Assembly: GCF_010500915.1 (NCBI RefSeq)
Contig: NZ_JAAAWP010000007.1
Span: 1 to 64,000 of the forward strand
Direction: 5' to 3'
Length of the DNA stretch: 64,000 bases
Source: Alteromonas hispanica
GTDB taxonomy: Bacteria; Pseudomonadota; Gammaproteobacteria; Enterobacterales; Alteromonadaceae
Shown: piece after piece, positions 27,029 to 36,509 of the stretch
Position numbering within the stretch: position 1 is the stretch's first letter
Layout: each line of letters opens with the position of its first letter
Notes under the pieces: model-generated
Database searches by the model: none
Seen by the model: the letters and a program-made list of their open reading frames with translations, nothing else
Told to the model about the DNA's origin: nothing
Program-made: the position numbers and the translations under genes

Positions 27029-27135
27029 ATGTTAAAAAAATTTGCTCTATTGAAAAACTTACCTAAATTTAAGTATATGGATAGAACCAACAAAGGATGT
27101 TGCCCTCTTAGAAAGTCCCAATAAGTGAGAAAAAC

Positions 27136-29055
27136 ATGTCGATACAGCGGAAATTTTTGCTAGCCATTTGTTCTGTTATTGCGTTATTGGCATTATTGAT
27201 CGCCATCATTACTGTAGTCACCACGTCCTCCAGCGTGTTGAAGCAAATAGAGTCGCAAAAACAAAGTACTGCAGACAGGCTCGTGAATATACTCACCGTT
27301 ACCGACGCAATTGTTTTAGAAAAAGTGAAAAGCAGTATGTCTTTACTCAAGCAGCGGGGAGCTGAAATTGGAGCCCCCAGTCACGGCGGAACAGTAACGG
27401 TAAACAATACTGCTGCGCAGCAATTGTTCTTGGGCTCTCAAGCACAAGCGAACAATTTCTCATTGGTTGATGGCCTTACAGAAGTAATGGGAGGGACGGC
27501 CACATTATTTAGTAAAACCGGAGACGACTACATTCGCGTTAGCACCAATGTGATTAAAAACGGTGCAAGAGCTATAGGTACCAAACTCGCCCCTACCGGA
27601 AAAGCCATAAAACAAATAGAGCAACAGAAAGCCTATTATGGCGCTGTAGACATTCTCGGAAGCCCTTATCTTACCGGCTATGAGCCTATGTTTAATGCAC
27701 AAGGTCGCGTTATTGGAATATGGTATGTAGGGTATTCTGCAGATTTAAACGTGTTAGAAGATGCAATAAAAAAGAGCCACTTACTGGAAGAGGGGTTCGT
27801 TGCGCTTAGAGACGGTAAAGGCAATATTCGCATGCATTCTTCTCATGTGAATGAGAAGACGGTGCAGGCCGCTTTAAATAATAGTGACGACTGGTCTACG
27901 ACTATAGTGCCTTTTGATGCATGGGGTTACGACATTATACTTGTTGCATCAGAAAGTGAAAAATCATCGCTAATTAGTGCTGCTGTTTTTGCAGTCATCC
28001 TCAAAGTAATTGTTGCCAGCGCAGGCGTGCTTGTCACTATTTGGCTGCTAGTAAAATACATCGTCGGCCGTCCGCTAGAAGAATTTATTGCCGTGGTAAC
28101 AAATTTAACCTCTGGAGAAGGTGACCTCACGTTTAGGTTTGAAGGAAAGCGCAGCGATGAATTTGGCGCTATGGCACGGGCGTTTAACAAATTGCTTGGT
28201 CAGCTGCAGGAGACATTACAAAACGTAGATGCCGCCACGGGGGGAATGCTAACAAAGTCTGAGCGGCTAAACTCAACTGCGGAACGTTCAAGTGAGTCTG
28301 TATCCTTGCTTTCAGAAGAAACCGATAAAATAGACTATGCTATTACGCTTCTTCAAGAGAACACCGACAGCGTTTCCTCACGGATCCTGAGCTCAAGCGA
28401 CGCTGCCAATGCCGCAGATAAGGACACCAGAACCAGTGTCAGTGTGCTGGCGCAAACTATCGAAGATATACAGGCTCAGGCCAATGATGTAGACGCCTCG
28501 GTGAAGGTTATCAATGAACTCGCGCAGGCAAGCGAAGAAATTAGTGGCGTGATGGAAGTGATAAGAAATATTGCTGAGCAAACTAATCTGTTGGCCCTAA
28601 ATGCTGCTATTGAAGCCGCCAGAGCCGGGGAACAGGGACGGGGCTTTGCTGTAGTTGCTGACGAGGTTCGGTCCCTAGCAAGTAGAACGCAGCAATCTAC
28701 CGAAGAAATAAGAATAATGATTGAACGTTTACAACAAGGAAGTAGAGAAGCTGCGTCGAAGATGAACCATAACAAAGACACGGCATTTAAAACCCTGGAA
28801 GTGACAAAACATGCAGGTACATCTCTTGAACAGGCCTTAGGTGCAGTTGCAAGAATAACGCAGTTGAACAATGAAGCGTCTGAGACTGCACAAGGTCAAA
28901 AGGAAGTGGCTAGGAATGTAATACAAGGTGTAGACAGTATTAAAGCGGTGGGCGAAGCAAACAGTAATTACGCAGAGGAAGTTGCAATAAGCTGTAATGA
29001 ACTGGTTGAACAAATTAGGCAAATGCAGGCTCAGCTTCGTCGCTATCGTTTTTAA
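27136..29055 (+). CDS. Methyl-accepting chemotaxis protein, Cache sensor
   Basis: A 639-residue transmembrane chemoreceptor with TM1 (about 8-30), a periplasmic Cache_3/Cache_2-type domain (about 35-275), TM2 (about 282-305), HAMP (about 308-360) and the signalling hairpin. The hairpin tip reads [20 protein letters not shown] followed by [18 protein letters not shown]. The sensor segment contains [22 protein letters not shown], typical of Cache_3 receptors, some of which bind organic acids. The amino-acid pattern seen in the other chemoreceptor is absent, so a different ligand is expected. There is no CheR-binding pentapeptide. A run of ten C follows the stop within 10 bp. Confidence 0.92.
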   Translation: MSIQRKFLLAICSVIALLALLIAIITVVTTSSSVLKQIESQKQSTADRLVNILTVTDAIVLEKVKSSMSLLKQRGAEIGAPSHGGTVTVNNTAAQQLFLGSQAQANNFSLVDGLTEVMGGTATLFSKTGDDYIRVSTNVIKNGARAIGTKLAPTGKAIKQIEQQKAYYGAVDILGSPYLTGYEPMFNAQGRVIGIWYVGYSADLNVLEDAIKKSHLLEEGFVALRDGKGNIRMHSSHVNEKTVQAALNNSDDWSTTIVPFDAWGYDIILVASESEKSSLISAAVFAVILKVIVASAGVLVTIWLLVKYIVGRPLEEFIAVVTNLTSGEGDLTFRFEGKRSDEFGAMARAFNKLLGQLQETLQNVDAATGGMLTKSERLNSTAERSSESVSLLSEETDKIDYAITLLQENTDSVSSRILSSSDAANAADKDTRTSVSVLAQTIEDIQAQANDVDASVKVINELAQASEEISGVMEVIRNIAEQTNLLALNAAIEAARAGEQGRGFAVVADEVRSLASRTQQSTEEIRIMIERLQQGSREAASKMNHNKDTAFKTLEVTKHAGTSLEQALGAVARITQLNNEASETAQGQKEVARNVIQGVDSIKAVGEANSNYAEEVAISCNELVEQIRQMQAQLRRYRF

Positions 29056-29061
29056 AAATCT

Positions 29062-29079
29062 CCCCCCCCCCAAAAAAAA
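29062..29079. repeat. Homopolymer C10-A8 tract
   Basis: Ten C (29062-29071) followed by eight A (29072-29079), starting 7 bases after the chemoreceptor stop codon. Confidence 0.95.
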
Positions 29080-29133
29080 TACCGGCATATTTGAAACCTG
29101 CCGTAACAATTTGCATCGTTACTTTTACACACT

Positions 29134-29158
29134 GCGCATTGCGATAGACGCAATGCGC
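29134..29158 (+). terminator. Probable terminator after the chemoreceptor
   Basis: A 10-bp GC-rich stem (29134-29143 with 29149-29158) with a 5-nt loop is followed by a short T-rich stretch CTTTAT. Confidence 0.6.
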
Positions 29159-29227
29159 CTTTATCCTAGGCGATAAATAAATTGTTGCACCACGTCATTG
29201 TGTTGCTCTACGCATGGAATAATAAAA

Positions 29228-31843
29228 ATGAAACGAATGACTGCGCTCTTAAACGGCGCTGCACTGGTACTTATTTTAAATCTGTTTGCGCTGAACGCTT
29301 TATTAAGCAATACAGCCCTAGCAGCAGACGTGGAATATCGTTTGCCCTCTTCGGTAACGCCTACTTTTCAAAGTATTCACCTAGATATAGACCCCGATAA
29401 GCCAAATTATTCAGGCACCACAGACATAGAGGTAACGGTGAATACGCCTACAAAAAGAGTAGGGTTTTACCAACACGACTTGTCCATAATATCTGCTGCT
29501 TTATTACAAGGAGATGAAGTTCTTTCCCTTGACGTTACGCAAAGCGATTTTGATATTAATTGGGGAGCAGCAGAGACACTTATTGAACCTGGTAAGTATA
29601 CGTTGCAAATTACCTTTGAAGGTAAGGTAAATACCTCATCAGACGGCATGTACCTATCGCGTTTTGAGGATAGCAATTACATATTTACCCAATTTGAAGA
29701 TATGCACGCAAGAAAGGCATTTCCCAGTTTCGATGAGCCAATATTTAAAATTCCTTATCAAATGACAATCAGTGCTCCGGCACATCAAGTGGTGGTATCG
29801 AACACGCCAGTTGAAACAGAAACCGTTAGCGATGGTGTAAAAACGGTTACCTTTGAAAAAACCAAACCTATGCCAACTTACCTTATTGCCTACACCGTAG
29901 GGCCGTTCGACAGCACTGAAATGGAAGGGTTATCTGTACCAGGGCGTATTTATGTCCCTAAAGGTTACGTTGATAAAACCAAATTTGTGATAAAGCACAC
30001 GCCTGAAATTTTAGCGTCCTTAGAAGATTTCTTTGGCATAAAGTATCCGTATAAAAAATTGGATTTCGTTGCCGTACCCAACTTTACTCATGGTGCAATG
30101 GAAAACGTAGGTTTGATAACCTACCGCGATAGCTTACTGCTTCTCGCTGATAACCCAAGCGTTACTGAGCGCTCTGCACCGTTAAATGTTATTGCTCATG
30201 AGCTTGCCCATCAGTGGTTTGGCAATTTAGTTACAATGGCGTGGTGGGACGATCTTTGGCTTAACGAAGCTTTTGCTTCTTGGGCTGCAAGTCATACCAT
30301 GAAAGAGCTTTACCCAGAGCTTAACTACGCAGATAGGCTAGTACAAGAAGGCGCCTTTGGTGCAGACGCTAGCCCTACTGTTAAGCCGGTGAAGAAAGTG
30401 GTGAAGCGTCAACCTGACGTAATGGATGGTCTTGGTCTTAACTATTCAAAAGGTGAATCTATTCTGCAAATGATTGAGTCGCTTATTGGAACAGAAAACT
30501 TCCGTAAAGGCGTTCGCAATTACATGAAAACCCATTCATGGGGCAATACCGTCGCCGACGACCTTTGGCGTGCACTAGATGGCGTTTCAGATTTCAACTT
30601 AAGTGCAATGATGAAAGCCTATCTAGAGCAACCAGGCTATCCTGTCATTCACATTACTGATGGCGGAAAAGTGACTCAGTCCCGTTTTCACTATGCAGGG
30701 GCATCGGTTGAAGAACAAACTTGGGCTATTCCCCTTAAACTGACTTATCAAGTGAACAATGAGATTAAAAGTGAAATTGTTTTCATTGATAAAACAACGA
30801 CTGTGCTGCCGCAATTAGCCGAGGCAGACTGGGTGTATCCGAACGACAACGCTACAGGTTATTTTCGTTGGTCAGTACCTCAAAAGCAGCTAGATAACTT
30901 GCTTGCCAACATTGATGCGCTAAATAAGCGCGAGAAGAAAAACGTGCTGTATAACTACCAAGCTCTGTTAAATGCCGATGAGGTAGGGGTTGATAGCGTA
31001 ATGAAAGTGCTGAATACGTTGAGCGGTGATGACGACCCGGCGGTGACGATAGCTGCTGTAGGGGTACTTCAAGAGTTCGATTATTTGGTCAATGATAACA
31101 ACGATGAGGCTTATGCGGCCCTGTTAAATAAAACGTACATGCCGCTATTAGATGCTTTAACCCTAAATCAACAAGATACCGACTCTTCAGATGTAATACG
31201 TCTTCGCAATCAGCTTTATGGATTACTAGGTATGTATGCTGATAGCGAGATGCTTGTTAAGAAAAGCGAGAAACTGGCTAAGCAATACATTGCGGATACT
31301 ACAAGCGTTCCATCTGGGATAGCGGCGACGGCTATCGCTATTGCCACAAAAAATAGCGCAAAAGAAAATAGTGAAAAATGGTTTGCTGACCTGTTAGGCG
31401 CATTTAAAAAGGCGCAGTTGCCTAACGTAAAACGAACGCTACTTTATTCCATGCGTTTTGATGATAAAGAGCTGGTTTTTAAAATGTTAGATTTAGCGCT
31501 AACCGATAATGTAACGCCAGCTAATGCTCTATACATGGTTACACGAGTGGCCAGAAACCTAGACGATCACACCTTGCTTTATCAATGGCTTAATGAAAAT
31601 AAAGAGGCTTTGTTGAAAAAAATGCCTGACTATCATGTTTCTAGTATGCCCGAGTACGTGTCATCGACATGCTCAGTTGAAAACTTGAACATGGCGAATG
31701 CGTTTTACGCTGATATTATGAGCAAGCATGAAGGCATGTCACGCGGCGTAGAGATTATGCAAGATGAATCTCAGCAGTGCCTTCGCTTAAAAGACGCTTT
31801 CCAACAAGATTTCGATAATTTCTTGGCAAGCTACCAAAGTTGA
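29228..31843 (+). CDS. Exported M1 family aminopeptidase
   Basis: A zinc metallopeptidase removing N-terminal residues from peptides. The ATG at 29228 gives 871 residues and a signal peptide ending near ALAAD (about residue 38), so the enzyme acts in the periplasm or outside. The GAMENVG substrate-recognition motif lies upstream of the zinc site H324-E325-x2-H328 with E347 eighteen residues on (HELAHQWFGN and WLNEAF). The C-terminal helical ERAP1-like domain is present. The length matches PepN-type enzymes, but E. coli PepN has no signal peptide. Export fits a marine bacterium that feeds on dissolved peptides. Monocistronic, with a good terminator. Confidence 0.93.
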   Translation: MKRMTALLNGAALVLILNLFALNALLSNTALAADVEYRLPSSVTPTFQSIHLDIDPDKPNYSGTTDIEVTVNTPTKRVGFYQHDLSIISAALLQGDEVLSLDVTQSDFDINWGAAETLIEPGKYTLQITFEGKVNTSSDGMYLSRFEDSNYIFTQFEDMHARKAFPSFDEPIFKIPYQMTISAPAHQVVVSNTPVETETVSDGVKTVTFEKTKPMPTYLIAYTVGPFDSTEMEGLSVPGRIYVPKGYVDKTKFVIKHTPEILASLEDFFGIKYPYKKLDFVAVPNFTHGAMENVGLITYRDSLLLLADNPSVTERSAPLNVIAHELAHQWFGNLVTMAWWDDLWLNEAFASWAASHTMKELYPELNYADRLVQEGAFGADASPTVKPVKKVVKRQPDVMDGLGLNYSKGESILQMIESLIGTENFRKGVRNYMKTHSWGNTVADDLWRALDGVSDFNLSAMMKAYLEQPGYPVIHITDGGKVTQSRFHYAGASVEEQTWAIPLKLTYQVNNEIKSEIVFIDKTTTVLPQLAEADWVYPNDNATGYFRWSVPQKQLDNLLANIDALNKREKKNVLYNYQALLNADEVGVDSVMKVLNTLSGDDDPAVTIAAVGVLQEFDYLVNDNNDEAYAALLNKTYMPLLDALTLNQQDTDSSDVIRLRNQLYGLLGMYADSEMLVKKSEKLAKQYIADTTSVPSGIAATAIAIATKNSAKENSEKWFADLLGAFKKAQLPNVKRTLLYSMRFDDKELVFKMLDLALTDNVTPANALYMVTRVARNLDDHTLLYQWLNENKEALLKKMPDYHVSSMPEYVSSTCSVENLNMANAFYADIMSKHEGMSRGVEIMQDESQQCLRLKDAFQQDFDNFLASYQS

Positions 31844-31918
31844 GATTCTGAGGGTACTTGAGCGCAGGCTAAGACATTAACCAGCGTTAAAATGCTAAGA
31901 AAACTCAAACCAAGTATT

Positions 31919-31942
31919 AAGCACCTTTTTAGGTGCTTTTTT
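31919..31942 (+). terminator. Intrinsic terminator of the M1 peptidase gene
   Basis: An 8-bp stem AAGCACCT/AGGTGCTT (31919-31926 with 31931-31938), 4-nt loop, T run through 31942. Confidence 0.88.
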
Positions 31943-32054
31943 ATTTTCTAAAGTATGAGAGTAAAGCCGAAATTTGGGCATATAACAGTAAAGTTTATAT
32001 TTACACGCGGCTTAAAATAAACCACACTGTTTAAAAAAACACTGGGTATTCATT

Positions 32055-32939
32055 ATGCTTGAGTCTATTTCATTTTCACAACGCCAACGGCTGGCGTACA
32101 TCGATTTTTGTTTGCTATTTAAAGGCGCGATCCACCGACAAGATCTCATTACGCGGTTTGAGGTAGGCTTGTCTGCAGGCTCTCGTGATTTCACGTTATA
32201 CAAAGAGCTGGCTCCAGAAAATTTAGTATATTCCACACAGGAAAAACGCTACTTTCAAACGGAAAATTTCAACCCGCTATTTGAGCACGATGCAAAGCGC
32301 ACGCTTGTAAAGCTAGCTAACGATATATCAGACGGGTTCGATGCCATTGGCGATATTCATTTTCCCGTTGAAAGTGCTTCGTCTTTAAATGTTCCTGACA
32401 TATTTGTTGTGGCTAAGGTAGTGCAAGCCATTGTGAATAACAAAGCAATAAGCGTTATTTATACATCGTTAAGCAGTGGCTCTGGCGCAAGAGAGCTTGT
32501 ACCTCACAGTATTGTTGATAACGGCCAGCGTTGGCATGTTCGTGCTTTCGACCGCAAGTCGCAAAGTTTTCGTGATTTTGTTTTAACCCGCATTAGCAAG
32601 GTGACGTTAAAAGAAACTCCAGAGGCTAACGAATGTAAAGAAAGTGATGAGGCTTGGCAGAGAATCATTCCATTAGAAATCGTACCGCACCCCAAAAATA
32701 TTAAACACCCCACTGCAATTGAGCTTGATTATGCAATGGAAGAAGGGATGCTAACACTTAACGTACGGGCGGCAATGGCTGGGTACTTGTTGCGCCGATG
32801 GAATGTGGATTGTACAAAATTTGCAAGCTTAAGAACCGGAGAATATCAATTGTGGCTTAAAAATCACGCGAGCTTGGCAAATACGGATAATCTCGCTATT
32901 GCGCCAGGGTATACCCGTGAAGAGCCGGAGTACCAATAG
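32055..32939 (+). CDS. WYL-domain transcriptional regulator (BrxR/CapW-like)
   Basis: A 294-residue protein with an N-terminal winged helix-turn-helix (about 1-75, with QRLAYIDFCLLFKGAIHRQDL) and then a WYL domain (about 120-200). The ligand-contacting core reads GQRWHVRAFDRKSQSFRDF. A WCX-like C-terminal extension follows. This order is that of the BrxR/CapW regulators, dimers that repress phage-defence or DNA-damage genes and respond to nucleic acid or nucleotide ligands through the WYL fold. Here no defence genes adjoin it, so its targets are unknown. The gene overlaps the convergent glycosyltransferase by 44 bp at their 3' ends. Confidence 0.85.
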   Translation: MLESISFSQRQRLAYIDFCLLFKGAIHRQDLITRFEVGLSAGSRDFTLYKELAPENLVYSTQEKRYFQTENFNPLFEHDAKRTLVKLANDISDGFDAIGDIHFPVESASSLNVPDIFVVAKVVQAIVNNKAISVIYTSLSSGSGARELVPHSIVDNGQRWHVRAFDRKSQSFRDFVLTRISKVTLKETPEANECKESDEAWQRIIPLEIVPHPKNIKHPTAIELDYAMEEGMLTLNVRAAMAGYLLRRWNVDCTKFASLRTGEYQLWLKNHASLANTDNLAIAPGYTREEPEYQ

Positions 32940-33978
32940 TGCTTGGTGCGTAAGAGGGGAGAGCGTTATTCTCTCGTCTTGTGTCAGCGGCCGATAGCGG
33001 AACTTCAGCATTACTTGGCTTTTTTGTGGCACGCTCCAAGCGTTTAGCAGGGACATTACTTTTTGGAACGCTTTCATCATCGCGTTCCACATCTGACTCA
33101 ACATTTAACTCAGCATTTAGCTCGTCATCAGAAGGCAATCGGGTGACGCGAATTGCGCTCTCTTCAAAGTCTAAATTTATCAGTCCCTTTTCCGCATAGG
33201 CTTGAAGAATATCTTTACGCGGGTAGTAACCCCATTTGTCACGAAATAGTTGAGCATTATGCACGAAATCAAGCAGGTGGTTTACTGGGCACTGCGCAGT
33301 CTCACGTGCTGGAGAGTATGAAGGTAAGGAGAGGTCGTGTATTGAAAAGTTAAGCGCGCGGCATTGGGTGAAAAAATCTTCGTCGTTTAGCCCGTAGCCG
33401 TCGTAGGTTTCATCGAAACCGCCGGCTTTTTCAAAGTCTGTCTTACGAATAAAAAACATTGCAGAAGTACTGCTATCGTTACTAAATTTTCCATGATTCT
33501 CGTCCTTTTGACTCGATGTAGTCACATTATTATTTGGCTTTGTTACAGAATTAAGGTTGGCTTCAGTATTTTCTTTTCGCTCGGCAAATAAATGCTCATA
33601 AGGCGACTCGCAATCCGATAAGGGAATAAACTCTACAGGAGCGCGCACAATGGATGACTCAGTTAGCGAATTAAGACCCTCTTCAATACATTTTGGTGAG
33701 AAAATAGTATCCACGCTGATGTATAAAAGCGTTTCGTTTTTCGCTTCAAACATTCCTTTGTTTCGGGCCTTTGCGATAGGTAACTCGTGTTGGTTTGCAA
33801 ACTTGTGTTCAATTGTGAAGTTGTCGCTTTTTATTAGCGACAAATCAGAAGGAGGCGTCATCCAAACTATAATTAACTCGCTTGGCGCTGCTTCGCATGC
33901 TTCAAGCTGATTAACAAGGTTACAGAGCTTATCAGTTCTGTTTTTCACTATTGTTATCACGCTAACTGGTGCACACAT
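32896..33978 (-). CDS. Family 2-like glycosyltransferase with charged C-terminal tail
   Basis: A 360-residue GT-A-fold glycosyltransferase. The N-terminus PVSVITIVKNRTDKL is the nucleotide-sugar strand. The DxD-like metal site is weak (YISVDTIF, about residue 90). FEKAGGFDETYDGYGLNDED (about residues 183-202) is the acceptor/base motif found in galactosyltransferase-type members. The core ends near residue 280. The remaining about 80 residues are Glu/Asp- and Ser-rich low complexity (for example AELNVESDVERDDES), unlike the usual family end. It converges with the WYL gene. The sugar and acceptor are unknown; no polysaccharide cluster is nearby. Confidence 0.8.
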   Translation of the reverse strand: MCAPVSVITIVKNRTDKLCNLVNQLEACEAAPSELIIVWMTPPSDLSLIKSDNFTIEHKFANQHELPIAKARNKGMFEAKNETLLYISVDTIFSPKCIEEGLNSLTESSIVRAPVEFIPLSDCESPYEHLFAERKENTEANLNSVTKPNNNVTTSSQKDENHGKFSNDSSTSAMFFIRKTDFEKAGGFDETYDGYGLNDEDFFTQCRALNFSIHDLSLPSYSPARETAQCPVNHLLDFVHNAQLFRDKWGYYPRKDILQAYAEKGLINLDFEESAIRVTRLPSDDELNAELNVESDVERDDESVPKSNVPAKRLERATKKPSNAEVPLSAADTRRENNALPSYAPSTIGTPALHGYTLAQ

Positions 33979-34493
33979 TTACAAATATCCCTTTATTGAC
34001 TGAATTGCGGCAAAAGTAGATTCGAAATAAGTTCTTATACTTTTGTCTATAAAACCCATTGCAACAGTAGATAAGCAATAGGTGTTCCATAACTTAAGTG
34101 ACTGAAAATTAATGATAATTTGTATGTTGGTTTAGTTTTTAAGAAGCCGGTAGACAATACTTTCAGAAGAAAAGGAAAATATTACAGGTCTATATTGCAG
34201 GTATAGGGTAACCCCGTTTTTACTGAGCAAATTTAGTGATTAACGCTATGCGAGAGCTGGCTTATTTGCTAACCTTGAAATCGAAGTTAAGTAACTACTT
34301 TTCAACAACTTATTTATTCTTGTTCCCCTGCTTTTATCCGTGTAAAAGAAAAGGCAGTAGTTATAACCAGTATCTATAGCCAGCGTTTATAGCTAGCACT
34401 TACAGATACTATCGATAGACAGACAATCTTAAATAGCGGTTAGCGCGTAATAATGCTGATCATTGCGCCATTTTTATAAGGGTAATTATCCTC
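33979..34493. other. Intergenic region with a 13-nt tandem repeat
   Basis: No convincing gene in 515 bp between the divergent glycosyltransferase and the small membrane-protein gene. It must hold both promoters, none clearly resolved, and contains the 4 x 13-nt array at 34362-34413. Confidence 0.5.
34362..34413. repeat. Imperfect tandem repeat, 4 x 13 nt
   Basis: Units read TATAACCAGTATC, TATAGCCAGCGTT, TATAGCTAGCACT and a decayed TACAGATACTATC, abutting without spacers. They lie about 80 bp upstream of the start codon of the next gene. Confidence 0.6.
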
Positions 34494-35033
34494 GTGCCAT
34501 CTCAGTCTTCTGTAGAAATTAGAAATTACGACAAGCAATCATTGCGACTAGTCGATGTTATTTCCGGGATATCTCCCAATGCGATGCGAAGAGTTTTTGG
34601 TGGCTGGATATTCTTTGCAGCTGTTGTTGCTGTCATCGTGATTGTTGCGCCAGATTTGAGCAATCAATTTGTCGGGTTAACACTGTTTGTGTTGGTCGCT
34701 TTTACGCTAATTATGTTTGGACAAAGCCGTATTTCAGAAGGGTGGCCGGCCATTATCAGCGACAACAATATTATCGGTGTAGTGCGTGATCCTGTAAAAA
34801 GGGAATATATTTGCGTGGATAAGTCAATCGTTGTCGATGCGGTACCAACGCTAATTAAACCCAACAAAAAGGCTATCGAAATTCAATTAAGCGCAGAAAA
34901 ACTTACCGAAGCTGATAACGACGTGTTGAAGCAGGCTGTCTGGCCAAGAGATGGAAAGCTTATTGGTTTAGCGCATTTCAAGCGCCGCGAAGATGCCTGT
35001 AAAAGCTTAATGTGGTGTGTAGAAAAAAAATGA
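34494..35033 (+). CDS. Membrane protein of unknown function (two helices plus cytoplasmic domain)
   Basis: Begins at GTG; an AAGGG ribosome site lies 11 bp upstream and no ATG in frame precedes the first membrane helix. The 179 residues show a short N-terminal part, two adjacent helices (about 37-55 and 58-78) and a soluble alpha/beta domain of about 100 residues. The SRISEGWPAIISDNNIIGVV segment marks entry into this domain. I do not recognise the family. The high density of Lys, Asp and Glu after residue 100 suggests that this part is cytoplasmic. Monocistronic; it faces a convergent EEP-family gene. Confidence 0.65.
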   Translation: MPSQSSVEIRNYDKQSLRLVDVISGISPNAMRRVFGGWIFFAAVVAVIVIVAPDLSNQFVGLTLFVLVAFTLIMFGQSRISEGWPAIISDNNIIGVVRDPVKREYICVDKSIVVDAVPTLIKPNKKAIEIQLSAEKLTEADNDVLKQAVWPRDGKLIGLAHFKRREDACKSLMWCVEKK

Positions 35034-35100
35034 TACTCACATACAAGTAACTACCTTTTCTAAGGCTCTACTTCTGCAAGTTTTTTATAGAGAAAAGGCG

Positions 35101-36090
35101 TTACTCCAACGCCAATTCCAATTCTGTGTACAAAGGATAATGGTCTGAGCCAATATCGCTTAGTCGCTCTAAACGCACCAGTTTAAAATGTGATGAATGA
35201 AAAACGTGATCTAGAGGCCATTTAACAAGAGGGTAATGGGCATGGAACGTATTAAAGAATCCTCTACCTTCTCTGGGGTCTAGTAGCCCGCTTACCTTTT
35301 TAAACTTTCTTGTGGTGGGCGACCACGCGACATCGTTCAAGTCTCCTGCGACAACAACAGGACCCGGTGTCTGAGCCACTTCCTTGCCCACAATATTTAG
35401 CTCTATGTCTCTGGGCCGTGCATATTCATTTTCTGTCGGGCTTGGGGGTTTGGGATGAATAAACTGCAGTGTAATAGGAACACCATCCACTCTTACGATA
35501 GCCTTTACCGACGGTACATCGTCTTCAACCAAGAAACGCAACTGGTGTTCTTCAAACTCATACTTACTGTACACATGCATGCCATAGAGATTTTCAAGAG
35601 CACAAAACTTAGTGTAAGGATAGTCTTTCTCCAATGGCTGAAGTGCTCGCTGCCATTTTTCATTTGATTCAAGTGTAACCAAAAAATCAGGCCTCTTGTC
35701 GGTTACATGGTCCAGCAGCTTTTGATAGTTGCTGTTGTGCATAAAGACATTGCTCGAAAGAATGCTAATTGTGCGTTTTTTGGAAGGGGTTTTACTGCGT
35801 TGAACATCTGTTCGATAAAGGGGGGTGTAGGGAAGGATCCAAACAGCTTGGTATACCAAACTTATCACTAACCCAGTGACTATTGCATAGATTAGAAACG
35901 GCGTTATTGACAAATATTTGTAATCTTCAATTGTAAAGAACGCATGAGAGATAAGAGCTGCAATAATGAGTACAGCGATTTGCAAGCGAGGGAATTCCCA
36001 CACTCTCACTAACCAGTGCGAGGACGGTAATAAGGGTACAAAGCTAACCGCGATTAAAAACGTCGATATTAATAGAAGAAAAATGTCCAT
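35101..36090 (-). CDS. Membrane-anchored endonuclease/exonuclease/phosphatase family protein
   Basis: A 329-residue protein with three N-terminal membrane helices (about 3-20, 33-50, 63-82) followed by an EEP catalytic domain. Active-site residues are visible: Asn in SILSSNVFMHN, Glu in VTLESNEKW, Asp/Asn in VVAGDLNDVAW, Asp in PLDHVF and the terminal Asp-His in IGSDHYPLY. Members with this architecture are annotated as phosphodiesterases or nucleases, but the substrate may be nucleic acid, phospholipid or inositol phosphate. Orientation of the helices places the domain most likely in the periplasm. Convergent with the gene at 34494; its upstream side is a 419-bp gap. Confidence 0.88.
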   Translation of the reverse strand: MDIFLLLISTFLIAVSFVPLLPSSHWLVRVWEFPRLQIAVLIIAALISHAFFTIEDYKYLSITPFLIYAIVTGLVISLVYQAVWILPYTPLYRTDVQRSKTPSKKRTISILSSNVFMHNSNYQKLLDHVTDKRPDFLVTLESNEKWQRALQPLEKDYPYTKFCALENLYGMHVYSKYEFEEHQLRFLVEDDVPSVKAIVRVDGVPITLQFIHPKPPSPTENEYARPRDIELNIVGKEVAQTPGPVVVAGDLNDVAWSPTTRKFKKVSGLLDPREGRGFFNTFHAHYPLVKWPLDHVFHSSHFKLVRLERLSDIGSDHYPLYTELELALE

Positions 36091-36509
36091 TTATTGTCCG
36101 TAATATATTGATGCGTTTTAGTCTACTGATATGAATCAGCAAGAGGTATAAAGATGACAACCATATTACATGTAATTGATGTCACGAATTCAAGCTTTCA
36201 TTTACGTAACGCTTTATTTAACTAAAAAGATGCACTGCTTAATAAATTCTTATAGGTGTGCCATCTAATTCGCTTTTCCAAATACATGTACTGTTCAAGT
36301 CGTACTTAGCGGAAAAGAGACTTTATTAAAGCAGTGTTGATTGAATCTAAATGAGAATCAGTAATTTTTGCCGAATACTACGCAATGTTTTCAGGCAGAC
36401 GATTCTAAATTTTTAAAATTTATTGACGAATATTAAATATATCAATGGCTTAAGTCATTGGCATGAACCTAGCTTACTCATACTTGAGTTTCAACAAAGG
36501 AGAAATGTT
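36091..36509. other. Intergenic region upstream of the BON protein
   Basis: AT-rich, divergent promoter region. A 23-codon frame with a fair ribosome site (36154-36225) is the only coding hint and is not convincing. No palindromes of note. Confidence 0.45.

Noticed and set aside
36154..36225. 23-codon frame with fair ribosome site upstream of the BON gene
   Set aside because: Too short, no features in the peptide, likely chance; not enough to call.
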